A stretch of DNA of 39,770 nt, taken from positions 1-39,770 of the forward strand of contig NZ_JAQUWN010000032.1 in the NCBI RefSeq assembly GCF_028692895.1, read 5' to 3'. The position numbers and the translations under genes are program-made. Below are positions 17,323-24,714 of this stretch, in pieces. Under the pieces are notes generated by a model. It was given only the letters and a program-made list of their open reading frames with translations, did not search any database and was not told where the DNA came from. The stretch's first letter is position 1; each line of letters opens with the position of its first letter. Source of the stretch: Pseudodesulfovibrio sp. GTDB lineage: Bacteria; Desulfobacterota; Desulfovibrionia; Desulfovibrionales; Desulfovibrionaceae.

Positions 17323-17444
17323 CACGCCTCCGCCGCCCTCGCCGGAGCGATGCGTCCCCACTCCGGGCCGCCCCGGAAGTTCCGCCCGGTCTCCGCGACG
17401 ATGAAACAGGGGGCATCGCCGATCATGCGGCTGCCGATCTGCAT
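17322..17444 (-). pseudogene. neuB' remnant: N-terminal 40 codons of a nonulosonic acid synthase
   Basis: The frame runs from ATG 17444, with an upstream AGGAAAGGAAA-type SD, for 40 codons. It opens with IGSRMIG then APCFIVAETGRNF, which matches the IG.....VIAEAGVNH start of NeuB-family enzymes; the intact NeuB at 10223-11278 has MVIAEAGVNHLG at the equivalent place. After about residue 23 the similarity fades into a Gly/Ala/Arg-rich tail and stop. The stop overlaps the start of the downstream GT-B-like gene as TGATG. A fragment, not a functional synthase. Confidence 0.65.
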
Positions 17445-17575
17445 GATGTTTCCTTTCCTCATCATAGTCCGCTCCGAGGTTGCGCCGCTCCGGCCGGTGG
17501 TTTTTCCGTCCAGCCCGGCCGGGGCCTCTTTTGTTTACTCACTTAATATTCAATTCGGCAAATTGGAATAAAACA
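17445..17575 (-). other. AT-rich gap inside the glycan locus
   Basis: This 131-base gap interrupts a locus whose genes otherwise mostly overlap. Bases about 17530-17577 are strikingly AT-rich (for example TTTACTCACTTAATATTC on the plus strand) against GC-rich surroundings. On the minus strand it offers a TATTAA box but no convincing -35 box. It may be a recombination junction or hold an internal promoter; neither can be shown here. Confidence 0.5.
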
Positions 17576-18331
17576 TTAGGCCGCCGGGCCTTGCGCGGGC
17601 TTCACGCACTTCAGGTAGCCGCCCGGGGCCACGGTGACGATCAGCCGGTTCTCCAGCTCCTCGTCCACCACGAAACGGTCGGTGGTCCGCAGGAACTTCG
17701 CCACGGCCGTCCGGGGGTTGTCGCCGACGCCCCACGGCCGGTCGGGAAAGGAATCCTCGGGCATGTCCTCGATCACGGTGTCGAACACCACCAGGTAGCT
17801 GCCCTCGGTGACCAGGTCCGCATAGGCCGCCAGCTCGGCCAGGACGTGGGCCTCGGTATGCAGGGAGTCCAGGCAGACCATGATCCGCTTGCGTCCCTTG
17901 GCGAGCTCCCGGACCCGGGCGACGACGTCCGGGTCCACGGACGAGCCCTGGATCATACGGATGCGCCCGGCCATGGGATGCTCCCGGATGGCCTTGCCGT
18001 TGTGCTCGCGGATGTCCACGTCCACGCCGACCACGATGCCGTCGCCGCCCAGCAGCTCCAGCATGGAGGCGTAGAAGACCATGGAGCCGCCGCGGGCGAT
18101 GCCGGTCTCGACGACGAGGTCGGGCCTGACCGACCAGATGAGCTCCTGCATGGCCAGGATGTCCTGCGGGCGCTGGATGATGGGCCGCCCCAGCCAACTG
18201 AAGCGGTAGGTGTACTTGTGGCGGGAGGTGGCCATGAACCACTCCCTGGCCAGCGGGGCCAGGGCGGGGTCCTCCTTCTGAAGGCGGACGCTGTTGCCGA
18301 TCATTTCGGCGAACTGTCTGCTGTCATCCAT
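17576..18331 (-). CDS. CmcI-like (cephalosporin hydroxylase family) methyltransferase-fold protein
   Basis: This 251-residue protein matches the family named after cephalosporin hydroxylase CmcI, whose members are mostly SAM- and metal-dependent methyltransferases, including sugar O-methyltransferases. It shows YRFSWLGRPIIQRPQDI, the SAM loop LVVETGIARGGS (72-83), VVGVDVDIREHN, a metal-binding LDSLHTEAHV and the C-terminal RTAVAKFL. No signal peptide. In this locus O-methylation of a sugar is the likeliest job (inference). ATG 18331 follows AAGGAG and overlaps the WbqC-like gene by 8 bases. Confidence 0.87.
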   Translation of the reverse strand: MDDSRQFAEMIGNSVRLQKEDPALAPLAREWFMATSRHKYTYRFSWLGRPIIQRPQDILAMQELIWSVRPDLVVETGIARGGSMVFYASMLELLGGDGIVVGVDVDIREHNGKAIREHPMAGRIRMIQGSSVDPDVVARVRELAKGRKRIMVCLDSLHTEAHVLAELAAYADLVTEGSYLVVFDTVIEDMPEDSFPDRPWGVGDNPRTAVAKFLRTTDRFVVDEELENRLIVTVAPGGYLKCVKPAQGPAA

Positions 18332-19052
18332 TGATGAACTCCTTCCATCCGACCACTGCCGGATTGATGTGTCGCTTCGCCTCGGGGCCGGTGTTGGCCA
18401 CCAGGTCGAGAATCGTGACGTAGGGGGTGAACGCTCCGTGGAGCTGGGGATAGGGCGTCAGGGCGTAGTCCATGTAGCCGACGCGGACGCCCCTGGCCTC
18501 GAAGGCCTCGTGGTCCAGGTAGTTCCTGGCCCCGTGGCCGGTCACGTAGGCGTCGCCGCCCAGGGCTTCCACCAGCTCCAGGATGCGCAGGGAGCCGGTG
18601 GATGTGACCTCCAGCTCCGAGGAGCGCGCCAGCCGGGGCCGGATGTCCAGGAACCGGGCCGCGCGCTCGATGAAGTCGATGTTGAACCCGCCCAGGCGCG
18701 GGCGCGGCCCGCCGGGCGCGGGTTCGGCCAGGGACGGCGCGGCCAGGGCCAGCATGTCGTCCCGGAACGGGGCCCGGGCATGGGCCTGTTCGAGCAGGGC
18801 CAGGTGCTTGCGCCGCCAGTCGCGGCCGTCGTCCGTTTCGGTGCGGGCGATGGTGGTGCGCTCCCCCCGCGCCAGTGGGACGGTCAGCCACTTGCTCCCG
18901 TCCTTGGTCTTGACCTGGACCCGGTTGGTGAAGCTGCGGCCCTGGGGCAGCAGGACGTCGTCCAGGTGCACGAACACGTCGCACGCGGCCATAAGCTCGA
19001 AAAATCCCCTCCACGGGAGATACATCGGCTGCATGATGGCGACGGTGGTCAT
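18324..19052 (-). CDS. WbqC-like family protein
   Basis: This is a 242-residue protein with the family opening: MQPMYLPWRGFFELMAACDV (8-27), then LDDVLLPQGRSFTNRVQVKT, the KWLTVPL strand and the C-terminal YVTGHGARNYLD and VGYMDYALTPYPQ. WbqC-like proteins occur in O-antigen loci with amino sugars; I know of no settled mechanism. Its place directly after aminotransferase, radical SAM and methyltransferase genes fits modification of an amino sugar. Start at 19052 follows GGGGAAG. Confidence 0.9.
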   Translation of the reverse strand: MTTVAIMQPMYLPWRGFFELMAACDVFVHLDDVLLPQGRSFTNRVQVKTKDGSKWLTVPLARGERTTIARTETDDGRDWRRKHLALLEQAHARAPFRDDMLALAAPSLAEPAPGGPRPRLGGFNIDFIERAARFLDIRPRLARSSELEVTSTGSLRILELVEALGGDAYVTGHGARNYLDHEAFEARGVRVGYMDYALTPYPQLHGAFTPYVTILDLVANTGPEAKRHINPAVVGWKEFING

Positions 19053-19072
19053 TTTCGCTTCCCCGGCTTCCG

Positions 19073-20200
19073 TTACATCAACTTGTTGAAAACCATATTG
19101 TTCTTCACGCGGAACTGGACGGTCCGCCGCTTGTAGGCGACGTGCTCGAAGTGGTGGCGGTAAAGCCCCCAGGTGTTTTGGAGCATCTCCATCCGGTGCG
19201 GGAACTGCCGGCACATCTGGGCGAAGATGTCGTTCAGGAAGGACGACGCGATGATCACCGCGTCCACGTCCCCCTCGCCCAGCCGGGCCACGGGGTGGAC
19301 GGGGTGGCCGTCCAGGGTCCCGCCGCACCTGGCGGGGTCGTTGTCCACAAAGCCGACGAACTCGAAGCCGGGATCGCCCGAGGCCAGGGGCTCGCGGAAA
19401 TTGTCGACATAGTTGCCGCCGGTGCCCCAGATGGCCACGCGCTTGCCGCGCAGCTCGCCCAGGATGTCCTCGGGTCGGCGGGCATGGGCCCGGCTCAGCA
19501 CCTCGTAGGGCATCTCCAGGAACCGCGTGGAGGGCGGGACGGTCCTGGCCTTGCGCGCGGTGAAGAGCAGGATGTCCTCGGTGTTGCCGTTCTCCCAGCA
19601 AAGGAAGTCGTGCAGGTTCCCCTCGTACTTGTAGACCATGGATTCATATCCCTGGCGCAGGATGTAGACGGCCATGTCCTCGAACCCGTTCTCCTCGTAG
19701 AACCGGGCGAAGAAACGGGGATTGATGCGGAAAAAGCCGACGTTGACCAGGTTCATGAGCAGGGTGTGGACCACCCGCCCGCCCTCGCGCACGGCCCCGG
19801 CCGCGTTGAGCAGCACCTCCATGGGGTTGCATACGTGGTAGCCGGTGAACCCGTCCCAGACCAGGTCGAAGCGGCCGAGCATGTCGCCGGGCAGCGGCGT
19901 GCTCAGGTCGTGGACGTAGGTTTCGTCGTGAAAGGGCAGCAGGTCGGCGCAGACCACGTCCGAGAACCCGAACATGCGGAACAGGGCGATGCAGTCCAGG
20001 GTGCCCGGGGCGCGCTCGTACCGCCGCAGGGCGTCGGCGTCCAGGGCCGACGGGGTCAGGCCCCTCCGGAAGAACATCTGGGCCACCTCGCCGAAGGGGG
20101 CCAGCACGCTCTGGGTGCCGAAGGTCATGACGGACTCGGCCCGTCGCATCTCCCCGGCCAGCTTGAACAGGAGGCCGACCTCGGAACGGTGGATGGGCAT
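19073..20200 (-). CDS. Two-domain protein: methyltransferase-like N-terminus and Rossmann C-terminus
   Basis: This is a 375-residue protein. Residues about 40-225 look like a degenerate class I methyltransferase: FDLVWDGFTGYHVCNP, REGGRVVHTLLMNLVNVGFF and an aromatic-rich end, but no glycine-rich SAM motif I is evident. Residues about 255-350 form a nucleotide-binding domain, GKRVAIWGTGGNYVDNF, FVGFVDNDPARCGG, DAVIIASSF, like the C-terminal domain of sugar C-methyltransferases or the N-terminal domain of PglD. The start at 20200 follows GGGAG. It sits between a radical SAM gene and a WbqC-like gene in the CDP-sugar block. Substrate unknown. Confidence 0.7.
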   Translation of the reverse strand: MPIHRSEVGLLFKLAGEMRRAESVMTFGTQSVLAPFGEVAQMFFRRGLTPSALDADALRRYERAPGTLDCIALFRMFGFSDVVCADLLPFHDETYVHDLSTPLPGDMLGRFDLVWDGFTGYHVCNPMEVLLNAAGAVREGGRVVHTLLMNLVNVGFFRINPRFFARFYEENGFEDMAVYILRQGYESMVYKYEGNLHDFLCWENGNTEDILLFTARKARTVPPSTRFLEMPYEVLSRAHARRPEDILGELRGKRVAIWGTGGNYVDNFREPLASGDPGFEFVGFVDNDPARCGGTLDGHPVHPVARLGEGDVDAVIIASSFLNDIFAQMCRQFPHRMEMLQNTWGLYRHHFEHVAYKRRTVQFRVKNNMVFNKLM

Positions 20201-20202
20201 GG

Positions 20203-21150
20203 CTACTCTCCCGCTCCGGCCGGGGCGCCCGCGCTGGAGTGCTGCATGGCGCCGGGGTTGGTCTTCTTGCTGTTGGACCTGGGCAGGGTGCAGTTCCGGC
20301 AATGCTCCAGCTCGCCGCCGCGTCCCGCCTCCATGTACTCCCGGTACTTGGTGAAGTGCTTGTCGTTGAAGATGGCGATGGGGTCGTCGGTGAAGACGTT
20401 GCCGTGGTCGAAGTAGCCGTTGGCGTCCGGCGGGCACAGGGCCACGCGGCCGTCGGAGAAGATGATCAGCCTGTCGAAGAGGTAGCCGCAGACGTAGCCG
20501 CCGATGGGGTCGTCGTCGCACGCCTTGCTCTCGTAGTCCTCCACGGACCCGGCGCAGTTGTGCACGTCGAACCGGATGACGTCGTCCCCCTTGCCGGGCG
20601 AGACCAGGCCGGACCACAGCTCGTGGAACGGCTCCCACTCGTCGTAGTTGAGCTGCTGGCGGATGAACCGGACCAGGACGCGGGTGCCGTCCGGGTACTC
20701 GGCGTCGCGCAGGGCGAGGAACCGCTTCACGTTGGCCACCACCTCGTCGAAGTCCGTGCCCACCCGGATGGCCTCGTGGGTCTCCTTGCGGGTGCCGTCC
20801 ACGGAGCAGATCAGGGTGTCCAGCCGGGCGTCGAGCAGGCGGCGGGCCATGACCTCGTCCAGCTCGGTGCAGTTGGTGGCCAGGCCCAGGCCCTTGAACC
20901 CGCGGTCCTTGGCGAAGGCGATCTTGTCCGGCAGGTTCCTGTCCAGCAGGGGCTCGCCGTCGCCGTGGAAGGTGAAGTAGTCGATCTCGTCCCGGTGGGG
21001 CTCGAACTTGCGCATCAGCCCGCAGAACTCGTCATAGCTCAGGACGCGGGGCTTGCGCGTCCATTCCTTGAAATTGCACATGATGCATTTCGAGGTGCAG
21101 ACGCCGTTGATGGTCTCGATCTGGACGGGATGGGGGATGAGCCTGGTCAT
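20203..21150 (-). CDS. Radical SAM enzyme with C-terminal cysteine domain
   Basis: This 315-residue protein has CX3CX2C at C18, C22 and C25 (VCTSKCIMC), FHGDGEPLLD as the GGE-like SAM motif, and later cysteines (HNCAG, YVCGY, ALCPPD, EHCRNC) for an auxiliary cluster. The layout resembles SPASM-type enzymes such as those acting on sugar nucleotides in aminoglycoside pathways, but the resemblance is general. ATG 21150 follows GGAGG. It lies 10 bases after the aminotransferase, suggesting work on the same sugar nucleotide (inference). Confidence 0.87.
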   Translation of the reverse strand: MTRLIPHPVQIETINGVCTSKCIMCNFKEWTRKPRVLSYDEFCGLMRKFEPHRDEIDYFTFHGDGEPLLDRNLPDKIAFAKDRGFKGLGLATNCTELDEVMARRLLDARLDTLICSVDGTRKETHEAIRVGTDFDEVVANVKRFLALRDAEYPDGTRVLVRFIRQQLNYDEWEPFHELWSGLVSPGKGDDVIRFDVHNCAGSVEDYESKACDDDPIGGYVCGYLFDRLIIFSDGRVALCPPDANGYFDHGNVFTDDPIAIFNDKHFTKYREYMEAGRGGELEHCRNCTLPRSNSKKTNPGAMQHSSAGAPAGAGE

Positions 21151-21160
21151 GGGGGCCTCC

Positions 21161-22300
21161 TTATTGTGCCTTGTCCCATTGGCGGACGTTGTCGCAGACA
21201 TAGTCGATCTCCTCCTCCCGGATTCCGGCGAAGAGGGGGAGCGTGATCATTTCGCCGTAGAGCCGCTGCGCGTTGGGCAGCGGGACGGCGTAGGGGGCGA
21301 AGAGCGGATGCTCGGTGAGCGGCGAGTAATGCAGCCCGGTGGAGACGCCGTTCTCCTTCAGGTGGGCCATGAGGCCGTCGCGGTCGTCGCAGCGCAGCCC
21401 GAAAATCCAGTAGGGGCAGGTCCCGTCGGTGATGTAGGGAAACAGCGGGCGGGCGTGGCGCAGGCCGCCGAGCCGCTCCAGGTAGGCCAGCAGGGCCCGG
21501 TGGCGGGACCCGTTCAGCTCTGGGAGGCGCTCCAACTGGACCAGGCCGATGGAGGCGGCCAGGTCGTTCATGTTGTACTTGTACCCGAGCAGGGCGATCT
21601 CGTAGTACCAGTGGCGCACGTCGGTGCCGGAGGCGGTATAGAGCCGGTTGCGCTTCCAGGTGTCCTTGTCGATGCCCATCCAGCGCATGGCCTTGAGCGG
21701 CTCCTCGAAGCCGGGGTCGGCCAGGGCGATCATGCCGCCGTCGCCGGTGGTCATGCACTTCTTCTCCTCGAAGGAGAACACGCCCATGTCGCCCCAGGTG
21801 CCGAGCTTGCGGCCCAGGTACTCGCCCCCGGCGGTGTGGGCGCAGTCCTCCACAACCTTGAGCCCGTGCGGGGCGCAGAGGTCGAGGAGCCGGTCCATGG
21901 GCACGGGGTGGCCGCCCATGTGCACGGGCATCACGGCCACGCAATCCTTGTCGATCTTGCGCTCCAGGTCGTCCAGGTCCATGCCCAGGGTCTCGTAGTC
22001 GCAATCCACGAACACGGGCTCCAGCCCCTCGTAGAGCGGGGCCAGGGCCGTGGCGGCGAAGGTCATGCCCGGCACCAGCACCTTTGCGCCCTTGGGAAAG
22101 CGCCAGGCGGCCAGGGCCAGGTGCAGCCCGGCCGTGGCCGAGTTGGTGGCCACGGAGCAGGGCGCGCCGATGAAGGCGGACCACTTCTCCTCGAACTCCG
22201 ACACCTTGGGCCCGAGGCCGAGCCAGGCCCTGTCGAAGGCGGCCCGGACGGCCTCCAGTTCCCGCTCGCCCACGTCCGGGCGAAACAGTCTCACGTTCAT
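21161..22300 (-). CDS. DegT/DnrJ/EryC1 PLP-dependent sugar aminotransferase
   Basis: This 379-residue enzyme probably aminates a keto-sugar nucleotide using glutamate. ATNSATAGLHLAL (51-63) is the cofactor phosphate loop, VVEDCAHTAGGEYLG the Asp that holds the pyridine ring, and FSFEEKKCMTTGDGG (175-189) supplies the Schiff-base lysine, K181. Because the lysine is present, it is an aminotransferase rather than an RfbH-type 3-dehydrase, which has His there. Start at 22300 follows GGAG and overlaps the epimerase stop as ATGA. With rfbF, rfbG and the epimerase upstream, the likely product is a CDP-amino-dideoxyhexose (inference). Confidence 0.93.
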   Translation of the reverse strand: MNVRLFRPDVGERELEAVRAAFDRAWLGLGPKVSEFEEKWSAFIGAPCSVATNSATAGLHLALAAWRFPKGAKVLVPGMTFAATALAPLYEGLEPVFVDCDYETLGMDLDDLERKIDKDCVAVMPVHMGGHPVPMDRLLDLCAPHGLKVVEDCAHTAGGEYLGRKLGTWGDMGVFSFEEKKCMTTGDGGMIALADPGFEEPLKAMRWMGIDKDTWKRNRLYTASGTDVRHWYYEIALLGYKYNMNDLAASIGLVQLERLPELNGSRHRALLAYLERLGGLRHARPLFPYITDGTCPYWIFGLRCDDRDGLMAHLKENGVSTGLHYSPLTEHPLFAPYAVPLPNAQRLYGEMITLPLFAGIREEEIDYVCDNVRQWDKAQ

Positions 22301-22848
22301 ATCTCCACTCCTTCAAAGGCGTCGGTTATCAGGGGATGCGCCCGGTCCTTGTCCGAAACCACGGCGACGTCCAGGGGCCACCCGATGGCCAGGGCGGGGT
22401 CGTCGAAGCGCAGGCCGCCCTCGTGGCCGGGGGCGTAGGGGCGGGTCACGAAATACTGGATCTCCACGTCGTCCTCCAGGGCCTGGAAGCCGTGGGCGAA
22501 CCCGGCCGGGACGTAGAGCATCTCGCGGTTCTCCCCGGTCAGGACCCGGGCCGTCCAGCGCAGGAAGGTGGGCGACCCCCGGCGGATATCCACGATGACG
22601 TCGTGGATGGCCCCGCGCAGGCAGGACACGATCTTGGTCTCGGCAAAGGGCGGCCGCTGGAAGTGCAGCCCCCGCACCGTGCCCCCGAGGCGCGTGGCGG
22701 AGCGATTGATCTGGCGGATGGGATCGGCGAGGCCGACGGCGCGCAGCTCCTCGTCGCAGAAGAACCGGCCGAACCAGCCGCGCTCGTCGCCCCTCGGCTC
22801 CGGGATGATGGCGTGCGCGCCCGCCAGGGGCAGGGGCTCAAAGCGCAT
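22297..22848 (-). CDS. rfbC: RmlC-type 3,5-epimerase (likely acting on a CDP-4-keto-6-deoxyhexose)
   Basis: This 183-residue cupin has the length and motifs of dTDP-4-dehydrorhamnose 3,5-epimerase: RGWFGRFF, INRSATRLGGTVRGLHFQ with catalytic H62, VDIRRGSPTF, LYVPAGFAHGFQAL and the Tyr-containing EIQYFVT (Y133 region). No dTDP-glucose genes lie in the window; the neighbours make CDP-glucose and CDP-4-keto-6-deoxyglucose, so its substrate is probably the CDP derivative (inference). Start at 22848 follows GGAGG and overlaps rfbG by 11 bases; the stop overlaps the aminotransferase by 4. Confidence 0.9.
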   Translation of the reverse strand: MRFEPLPLAGAHAIIPEPRGDERGWFGRFFCDEELRAVGLADPIRQINRSATRLGGTVRGLHFQRPPFAETKIVSCLRGAIHDVIVDIRRGSPTFLRWTARVLTGENREMLYVPAGFAHGFQALEDDVEIQYFVTRPYAPGHEGGLRFDDPALAIGWPLDVAVVSDKDRAHPLITDAFEGVEI

Positions 22849-23926
22849 GAGCGGCCTCCATGTAGGCGTCGATCTGGTCGAGGCAGAGGCGGCGCGGGTC
22901 CCGCCCCTCGGCATGGGCGCGGTACCAGTCCGCGCACTGGCCCACGGCCCCGGCGGTGTCCAGCAGGGTGCGCCAGCCGAGGCGCTCCCGGGCCTTGGCG
23001 CTGTCCAGACAGAGCATGGCGGCCTCGGCCCTGGCCGGGTCCTCGCCGCCCCGCCGCCAGGCCGCCCCGCCGCCCCACCGGGCGCAGAACAGGTCGGCCA
23101 CCCGGCCCACGGGCCAGGCCTGGGCCCTGTCGGGCCCGAAATTCCAGCATCCGGCGTAGGCCTCGGGCTCCGCGTGGGCGCGCGCGGCCAGGTCCAGGTA
23201 TCCGGCCAGCGGGTCGAGCACGAACTGCCAGGGCCGGGTCGAGTCCGGATGGCGCAGCTCGGGCGTCCGCCCGGCGGCGAGCTCGCGCGCCAGGTCCGGG
23301 ATCAGCCGGTCCGCGGCGAAGTCGCCGCCGCCGATGGCGTTGCCCGCCCGGACCGTGCACACCGCCGGGGAGCCGGGCGCGGAAAAGAAGGAGCGGGCGT
23401 AGGCGGCCGTGGCGATCTCGGCGCAGGCCTTGCTGGCGGAATAGGGGTCCCGGCCGCCCAGCCGGTCGTCCTCGCGGTAGCCGGGCCCGCCGCCGGTGTT
23501 CTCGTAGCACTTGTCGCTGGTGACGATGATGGCCGCGCCCACCGAGTGCGCGTGCCGGACCGCCTCCAGCACGTTGACCGTGCCCATGACGTTGGCGTCG
23601 AAGGTGGCCGCCGGGGAGGCGTAGGACTCGCGCACGATGGCCTGGGCGGCCAGGTGCATGACCACCTCGGGCCGGGCGTCGGCCACGGCCGCGAGCAGCC
23701 GCCCGCCGTCGCGCACGTCGCCGCGCAGGGACCTCGGGTCCGCGTCGTCGCCCACCATGGTCCAGAGGCTGGGCGTGGAGGGCGGCTCCAGGGAATAGCC
23801 CGTGACCTCGGCCCCCAGCCGTTCGAGCCAGAGCCAGAGCCAGCCGCCCTTGAAGCCGGTGTGTCCGGTGACGAAGACCCGCCGCCCGGCGTAGAACCGC
23901 TCCAGGCGGGCTACCAGGTCTTCCAT
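22838..23926 (-). CDS. rfbG: CDP-glucose 4,6-dehydratase
   Basis: RfbG is a short-chain dehydrogenase-fold enzyme converting CDP-glucose to CDP-4-keto-6-deoxyglucose. In this 362-residue protein VFVTGHTGFKGGWL (17-30) is the NAD-binding loop in the form specific to RfbG, HLAAQAIVRESY follows, IIVTSDKCYEN holds the Ser/Thr-Asp-Lys active-site element and YSASK (Y162, K166) the catalytic pair. Length is normal. ATG 23926 follows AAGGAG and overlaps rfbF by 16 bases, so rfbF and rfbG are tightly coupled. Confidence 0.95.
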   Translation of the reverse strand: MEDLVARLERFYAGRRVFVTGHTGFKGGWLWLWLERLGAEVTGYSLEPPSTPSLWTMVGDDADPRSLRGDVRDGGRLLAAVADARPEVVMHLAAQAIVRESYASPAATFDANVMGTVNVLEAVRHAHSVGAAIIVTSDKCYENTGGGPGYREDDRLGGRDPYSASKACAEIATAAYARSFFSAPGSPAVCTVRAGNAIGGGDFAADRLIPDLARELAAGRTPELRHPDSTRPWQFVLDPLAGYLDLAARAHAEPEAYAGCWNFGPDRAQAWPVGRVADLFCARWGGGAAWRRGGEDPARAEAAMLCLDSAKARERLGWRTLLDTAGAVGQCADWYRAHAEGRDPRRLCLDQIDAYMEAAHAL

Positions 23927-24693
23927 CGGGCCTCTCCTTCGTCCCAGAGCCGGTTCAGGCGCAGGGTGTCGCGGTAGGTGTCCATGCAGGCCCAGAATCC
24001 CCGGTGGCGATAGACCGCCAGCTCCCCCTCGCGGGCCAGCCGGTCGAACACGCCGAACTCCAGGTCGCACTCCTCGTCCTCGGTCAGGTAGTCGAAGATG
24101 CGCCGCTCGCAGACCATGAACCCGCCGCTGACCAGGTCGCCGTTGCGCGGCGCGGGCGGCTTTTCGTGAAAGGCGGTCACCACGTCGCCCTCCACCCGCA
24201 GCTCGCCGAACTGCTGGGCCGGGCTGACGCCGGTGATGGTCACGGTCCTGCCGCCCGCCTCGTGGAAGGCCAGCAGGGCCTTGAGGTCGATGTCGGCCAG
24301 GCCGTCGCCGTAGGTCAGCATGAACCGGTCGCCGTGCACGTACTTCTCCACCCGCTTGAGGCGGCCGCCCTTGGCCGTGCGCTCGCCGGTGTCGGCCAGG
24401 GTGACCTTCCACCCCAGCTCGTCGTGGGGCTCGTGGATGACGCGCGAGCCGGGCCTGCCGAGCTCCAGGGTGACGTCGTTGTTCCAGATTTCGTAGTGGA
24501 GGAAGTAGTCCCGGATCATCTCCCCCTTGTAGCCCAGGGGCAGGACGAACTCCTCGAATCCCTGGCGCGAATAGAGCTTCATGATGTGCCAGAGGATGGG
24601 TTTGGGGCCGATGTTGACCATGGGCTTGGGCCGGAATTCGGTCTCCTCCCTCAGCCGGGTCCCGAGACCGCCGCAGAAAATGACTACTTGCAT
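23911..24693 (-). CDS. rfbF: Glucose-1-phosphate cytidylyltransferase
   Basis: RfbF makes CDP-glucose from CTP and glucose-1-phosphate, the first step of CDP-dideoxyhexose pathways. The 260-residue length is typical. The nucleotide loop is IFCGGLGTRLREE with RPKPMVNIGPKPILWHIM, followed by YGDGLADIDLKALLAFH (the metal-binding Asp) and the end HRGFWACMDTYRDTLRL, all close to known RfbF. It lies 21 bases after a GT2 gene and feeds rfbG directly. Confidence 0.96.
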   Translation of the reverse strand: MQVVIFCGGLGTRLREETEFRPKPMVNIGPKPILWHIMKLYSRQGFEEFVLPLGYKGEMIRDYFLHYEIWNNDVTLELGRPGSRVIHEPHDELGWKVTLADTGERTAKGGRLKRVEKYVHGDRFMLTYGDGLADIDLKALLAFHEAGGRTVTITGVSPAQQFGELRVEGDVVTAFHEKPPAPRNGDLVSGGFMVCERRIFDYLTEDEECDLEFGVFDRLAREGELAVYRHRGFWACMDTYRDTLRLNRLWDEGEARWKTW

Positions 24694-24714
24694 CCCAGTG
24701 TCCTCACGCCGCGT

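Noticed and set aside
21161-22300. Aminotransferase read as RfbH-type 3-dehydrase
   Set aside because: RfbH enzymes carry His in place of the PLP lysine; here FSFEEKK supplies K181.
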